Shown one piece after another: positions 7,335 through 10,224 of a stretch of DNA of 10,224 nucleotides. Below the pieces are notes generated by a model. It was not told the DNA's origin. It ran no database searches and worked only from the letters and a program-made list of their open reading frames with translations. The stretch's first letter is position 1. Every line of letters starts with the position of its first letter. The position numbers and the translations under genes are program-made. This DNA comes from Desulfuromusa sp. (lineage in GTDB: Bacteria; Desulfobacterota; Desulfuromonadia; Desulfuromonadales; Geopsychrobacteraceae), in NCBI GenBank assembly GCA_029934095.1, contig JAOZMV010000030.1, forward strand, positions 1 to 10,224, read 5' to 3'.

Positions 7335-7460
7335 TGGCGTCGCAAAAAGTCCGACCTACGGTGTTGCAGCGTTTTTTCAAGATCTCGACCTACCTTATGT
7401 AGGCCTTCACCCTTGAAAAAACACTACGCCTTGTAGAACGAAATTTTTGCTTAGCCATCA
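7332..7460. repeat. 129-bp imperfect inverted repeat between tyrA and aroA
   Basis: The interval is symmetrical about base 7396. Its ends are TGATGGC (7332-7338) and GCCATCA (7454-7460), a perfect 7-base match. Moving inward, matching blocks are GCAAAAA (7342-7348) with TTTTTGC (7444-7450), CTAC (7356-7359) with GTAG (7433-7436), and TTTTTTCAAG with CTTGAAAAAA. At the centre CCTAC (7389-7393) pairs with GTAGG (7399-7403) around a 5-base loop. The arms are about 64 bases each with one small offset. The sequence resembles non-coding palindromic repeats that I recall as dispersed in Desulfuromonadales genomes, but I cannot check copy number here. It encodes no credible protein. In RNA it would form a long hairpin between tyrA and aroA that could pause, terminate or process the transcript. 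A TTCT on each side (7327-7330 and 7461-7464) could be a target duplication, but it is short. Confidence 0.75.
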
Positions 7461-7490
7461 TTCTAATAATGTAATTGAAGGATCACTCTT

Positions 7491-8795
7491 ATGCATAAGG
7501 CAGAATCCAGAACTGTTTCACCGGCCAAGGGTTTGCACGGGGAAATTGTTGTTCCCGGGGATAAATCAATTTCTCATCGGGCCATTATGTTCGCATCTCT
7601 GGCACAGGGGGAAAGTCGAATCCGCGGGTTGTTGCGTGGTGAAGATTGTCTTTCAACTTTAGCCGCTTTTAAAAGCTTGGGAATTGATGTTGTTGAAAAA
7701 GCCGATGATGAATTGATTATCCACGGACGTGGTTTGGAAGGTTTGCAGGAGCCGACTGATGTGGTCGATTGTGGTAACTCGGGAACCACAATGCGTCTGA
7801 TGAGTGGCATTCTGGCAGCGCAACCGTTCTTTTCGGTACTCACTGGTGATCAATACCTGCGTAAGCGTCCCATGGGAAGAGTGATCAATCCTCTAGCGGG
7901 TATGGGGGCAAAAATACTCGGTCGGGATGATAATACTAAAGCTCCATTTGCCATCGATGGGGGTGGTTTACATCCCACTGAATATCATTCGCCGATTGCC
8001 AGTGCCCAGGTGAAATCGGCGCTGCTACTCGCCGGTATGCAGATCGAAGGGACAACCACAGTTTACGAGCCACACCTTTCGCGGGATCACAGTGAACGGA
8101 TGTTACGTTCCTTTGGTGCTGATCTGGAGTCTTTCTCCGGTGGTGTCAGGGTGACAGGCCGGGTTAATCTGCAAGGATGTGATGTTGAAGTTCCGGGGGA
8201 TATCTCCTCGGCCGCCTACTTTCTGGTGGCCGGATTGATTGTCCCCGATTCGGAACTGCTGCTGAAAAATGTCGGAGTTAACCCGACCCGCAGCGGTATT
8301 ATTGATATTCTGCAACAGATGGGCGGTTCTATCGAGCTGACCAATCAACGTGAACTATCGGGAGAACCGGTTGCTGACCTGTTGGTTAAAAGCAGTCATC
8401 TGCACGGTATTGATATTGGCGGAAGTTTAATTCCCCGGGCAATTGATGAATTTCCGGTTGTCAGTGTTGCTGCCGCTTATGCCACCGGGGTCACAACGAT
8501 TCGTGATGCTAAAGAATTGCGGGTCAAAGAAACGGATCGGATTGCCGCCATGTGTGAAACCCTGGGGACGCTTGGTGCGGACATAGAACCACGGGAAGAT
8601 GGCATGCAGATTGTCGGTGGAAAAGCATTGAGTGGAGGTCGGGTCAACTCGTTCGGTGATCATCGAATTGCCATGAGCATGGCGATTGCAGCATTGGCTT
8701 CTGTAACGGAGATCGAAATTAAAGATACTGCCTGTACCGAAACTTCATTTCCCGGTTTCTGGAATTTACTAACTCTGATATCCAAGGACGCTTAA
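7491..8795 (+). CDS. aroA: 3-phosphoshikimate 1-carboxyvinyltransferase (EPSP synthase)
   Basis: AroA joins phosphoenolpyruvate to shikimate-3-phosphate to give EPSP, the sixth shikimate-pathway step. The 434 residues show [10 protein letters not shown] (22-31, Lys25, Ser26 and Arg30 contacting substrate), NSGTTMRLM (96-104) and RPMGR (126-130). Further motifs are SAQVK (171-175), RDHSE (198-202), NPTR (264-267), IDEFPV (318-323, catalytic Asp319), [10 protein letters not shown] (341-350, Glu347 and Arg350) and GDHRIAM (389-395). GDKS, SAQxK, R-D-H-S-E and NxTR together are the set described for class II EPSP synthases, while the Gly of NSGTT is retained as in Bacillus-type enzymes. GAAGGA (7477-7482) lies 8 bases before ATG 7491. 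The gene follows the inverted repeat and runs directly into cmk. Confidence 0.97.
   Translation: MHKAESRTVSPAKGLHGEIVVPGDKSISHRAIMFASLAQGESRIRGLLRGEDCLSTLAAFKSLGIDVVEKADDELIIHGRGLEGLQEPTDVVDCGNSGTTMRLMSGILAAQPFFSVLTGDQYLRKRPMGRVINPLAGMGAKILGRDDNTKAPFAIDGGGLHPTEYHSPIASAQVKSALLLAGMQIEGTTTVYEPHLSRDHSERMLRSFGADLESFSGGVRVTGRVNLQGCDVEVPGDISSAAYFLVAGLIVPDSELLLKNVGVNPTRSGIIDILQQMGGSIELTNQRELSGEPVADLLVKSSHLHGIDIGGSLIPRAIDEFPVVSVAAAYATGVTTIRDAKELRVKETDRIAAMCETLGTLGADIEPREDGMQIVGGKALSGGRVNSFGDHRIAMSMAIAALASVTEIEIKDTACTETSFPGFWNLLTLISKDA
8784..8788 (+). promoter_or_regulatory. Ribosome binding site that fixes the TTG start of cmk
   Basis: AAGGA at 8784-8788, inside the last codons of aroA, lies 8 bases before the TTG at 8797. 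No ATG or GTG is near, and the P-loop of cytidylate kinase begins only about ten residues in, so the TTG is the likely start. Confidence 0.75.
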
Positions 8796-8796
8796 C

Positions 8797-9483
8797 TTGA
8801 AAAAAAAACTGATTATCGCCATTGATGGCCCGTCTGGTGCGGGAAAAAGTACCCTGAGTAAGGCCCTGGCGAAACGACTTGATTATCTGAATATTGATAC
8901 CGGTGCCATGTATCGTTCTGTGGCGTTATTAGCTCAGCAGCGGGGCATAGATCCCCATGATGGCGTTGCGTTAAGGGCTCTCTGTGATGAGATGTCGATT
9001 GAGTTTATTCGTGGGGATCTTTCAGAACGTGTTCTCGTCAACGGGGTCGATGTTTCAGATGCGATACGAACACCAGAGGTCAGCCTGTTAACGCCTCAGG
9101 TTTCTGCCTCTCCCGTGGTGCGTGAGGCGATGGTGCAATTACAGCAGAAGATGGGGGCGGCTGGTGGTGTTGTTCTTGAGGGGCGTGATATCGGTACGGT
9201 TGTTTTTCCTTATGCTGACGTTAAGTTCTTTCTTTCGGCAACGGCGGCAGAAAGAGGGCTGCGACGTTATAAAGAACTGCTGGCCAAGGGAATGGATGTT
9301 GAGCTGCGACAAACCATTGCCGAGGTGGAAGCTCGTGACGCAGCAGATACTGCCCGAACTTTTGCTCCGTTGATGCAAGCGGATGATGCCGTGGCTGTTG
9401 ATTCAACCCGGTTATCAATAGATGATGTACTTAATAAAATGTTGACTATTATTGAAGCTAAAGAGGCAGAACTCACCGGTTAA
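8797..9483 (+). CDS. cmk: Cytidylate kinase
   Basis: Cmk phosphorylates CMP and dCMP to the diphosphates with ATP and so recycles pyrimidine nucleotides in the cytoplasm. The 228 residues match the short bacterial family. Walker A is GPSGAGKST (11-19), and DTGAMYR (34-40) contacts the nucleotide monophosphate. VLEGRDIGTVVFP (126-138) is the family signature, AERGLRRYKEL (151-161) lies in the lid region, and RDAADTARTFAPL (180-192) is the conserved C-terminal binding segment. Translation very probably starts at TTG 8797, only one base after the aroA stop, with AAGGA 8 bases upstream, so it depends on aroA transcription and probably on coupled translation. The TTG start may hold expression below that of neighbouring genes. 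The aroA-cmk-rpsA neighbourhood is known from several proteobacteria. Confidence 0.96.
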   Translation: MKKKLIIAIDGPSGAGKSTLSKALAKRLDYLNIDTGAMYRSVALLAQQRGIDPHDGVALRALCDEMSIEFIRGDLSERVLVNGVDVSDAIRTPEVSLLTPQVSASPVVREAMVQLQQKMGAAGGVVLEGRDIGTVVFPYADVKFFLSATAAERGLRRYKELLAKGMDVELRQTIAEVEARDAADTARTFAPLMQADDAVAVDSTRLSIDDVLNKMLTIIEAKEAELTG

Positions 9484-9512
9484 AAGAGAATAACTGCTTG
9501 AAAAATATTGGT

Positions 9513-9541
9513 TTGTTTTTTCTTGAGGGCTGTGCTAACTT
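9513..9541 (+). promoter_or_regulatory. Candidate promoter for rpsA
   Basis: TTGTTT (9513-9518) and TAACTT (9536-9541) are 17 bases apart, and the -10 is preceded by TG one base upstream (TGCTAACTT), an extended -10 arrangement. A start near 9548 would leave about 60 bases of leader, containing two small hairpins: CTCAA/TTGAG (9549-9559), and CGCC (9562-9565) with GGCG (9573-9576). These are too small to claim as the S1 autoregulatory leader. Confidence 0.35.
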
Positions 9542-9607
9542 GCGCAGTCTCAAATTGAGTCCGCCGTCGAAAGGCGTCGGGAAATTCGTAAGGGGGTAAC
9601 ATCTCCA

Positions 9608-10224
9608 ATGGTAGAAGATAAAGACATGCAAGACGAAGAAGAAATGGAATTAGAAGAGGGCGAGGAAAGCTTTGAGGATCTGCTGAATGATTATGAGCAG
9701 GGTGGCTTAGAGCTGAAGCGTAATGATGTCGTCGAGGGAACAATTGTTCAGGTCAATCCTGATTCGGTTGTTGTCGATGTCGGTTACAAATCCGAGGGCG
9801 TTATATCCCTACGTGAATTTGCCGATGAAAAAGGGGAAATTAACGTCAAAGTTGGTGACGTTTATGATGTCCTGTTTGGTGGTGGTGAAAGTGACAGTGG
9901 TCTGATTGTTCTTTCAAAAGAAAAGGCTGATCGACAGAAGATCTGGAATTCTCTTGAAGAGGATGCTGTGGTCGAGGGTCGGATTATCAGTCGTATCAAA
10001 GGTGGTCTCTCGGTTGATATCGGCGTTAATGCTTTTCTGCCGGGGTCTCAAGTTGATCTGCGCCCAGTACGTAATCTGGACAAAGTGATTGGGCAAACCT
10101 TCGATTTCAAGATCATCAAGCTGAACAAGCGACGTGGCAATATTGTTCTGTCACGGCGGGTACTGCTCGAATCAGAGCGTGAGTCACATCGTAGTGATAC
10201 TCTGAAAACACTTGAAGAAAATCA
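9608..10224 (+). CDS. rpsA: 30S ribosomal protein S1, N-terminal part (cut by window edge)
   Basis: S1 binds mRNA on the small ribosomal subunit and helps initiate translation on structured or weakly ribosome-bound messages. The frame from ATG 9608 stays open to the window edge and gives 205 residues of a protein usually near 550-580. After an acidic leader come the first S1 repeat (about 40-104: VVEGTIVQVNPDSVVVDVG, then SEGVISLREF) and the second (about 120-184: VVEGRIISRIKGGLSVDIG, then NAFLPGSQVDLRPVRNLD and RGNIVLSRR). These two repeats form the ribosome-docking half. Residues 1-30 hold 16 Asp or Glu and a single Lys. AGGGGG (9591-9596) lies 11 bases before the ATG, a slightly long spacing. 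Another in-frame ATG at 9626 is possible but less well placed. The gene follows cmk by 124 bases and probably has its own promoter. Confidence 0.95.
   Translation, partial: MVEDKDMQDEEEMELEEGEESFEDLLNDYEQGGLELKRNDVVEGTIVQVNPDSVVVDVGYKSEGVISLREFADEKGEINVKVGDVYDVLFGGGESDSGLIVLSKEKADRQKIWNSLEEDAVVEGRIISRIKGGLSVDIGVNAFLPGSQVDLRPVRNLDKVIGQTFDFKIIKLNKRRGNIVLSRRVLLESERESHRSDTLKTLEEN

Noticed and set aside
7447..7475. A promoter for aroA: TTGCTT (7447-7452), 17 bases, TGTAAT (7470-7475).
   Set aside because: The -10 is good, but transcription would start at about 7482, on top of the GAAGGA ribosome binding site, leaving no usable leader. The -35 matches only three positions.
1..10224. A hidden mobile island, CRISPR array, tRNA/rRNA gene, toxin-antitoxin or defence system.
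   Set aside because: Nearly all bases belong to recognisable housekeeping genes, the longest gene-free stretch is about 175 bases, and no clustered direct repeats, integrase, transposase or tRNA-like cloverleaf were seen on reading.

Overview
This is a dense stretch of bacterial chromosome, almost all of it housekeeping genes. It suggests a Gram-negative anaerobe of the Desulfuromonadales/Geobacter type (former Deltaproteobacteria). The pointers are the gene order pheA-tyrA-aroA-cmk-rpsA, an AroQ-type chorismate mutase fused to prephenate dehydratase, an S1 protein with a very acidic N-terminus, and a 129-bp inverted repeat whose sequence resembles dispersed repeats I recall from that group. 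The assignment rests on family resemblance read by eye, not on a search.

Layout. Bases 1-95 hold the 3' end of an unrecognised + strand gene. It is followed by recJ (single-strand DNA exonuclease, 143-1882) and a murB-like gene (1875-2831) that overlaps the recJ end by 8 bases. Two - strand genes then converge on murB: an aspartate-aminotransferase-like PLP enzyme (5191-4001), and downstream of it a P-loop protein resembling the N-terminal half of phosphotransacetylase or BioD/CobB (3949-2849). A 174-base divergent intergenic region (5192-5365) separates the aminotransferase from the aromatic operon and carries plausible promoters in both directions.

The second half is a + strand operon: pheA (5366-6472), tyrA (6465-7334, 8-base overlap), a 129-bp inverted-repeat element (7332-7460) that supplies the tyrA stop codon, aroA (7491-8795), cmk (8797-9483, TTG start one base after aroA) and, after a 124-base gap with its own likely promoter, rpsA (9608 to the window edge). 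AroA makes EPSP, the precursor of chorismate. PheA turns chorismate through prephenate to phenylpyruvate, and TyrA turns prephenate to 4-hydroxyphenylpyruvate. The divergent aminotransferase could in principle perform the final transamination to Phe and Tyr, but that is inference from position. Cmk and S1 are a nucleotide kinase and a translation protein that are often found beside aroA.

No phage, CRISPR, toxin-antitoxin, defence or secondary-metabolite system is visible. The least ordinary items are the inverted repeat inside the aromatic operon, the MurB-like protein with an atypical active-site loop outside a cell-wall cluster, and the stand-alone Pta-N/BioD-like ATPase paired with an aminotransferase. 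No interval longer than about 175 bases lacks a gene.
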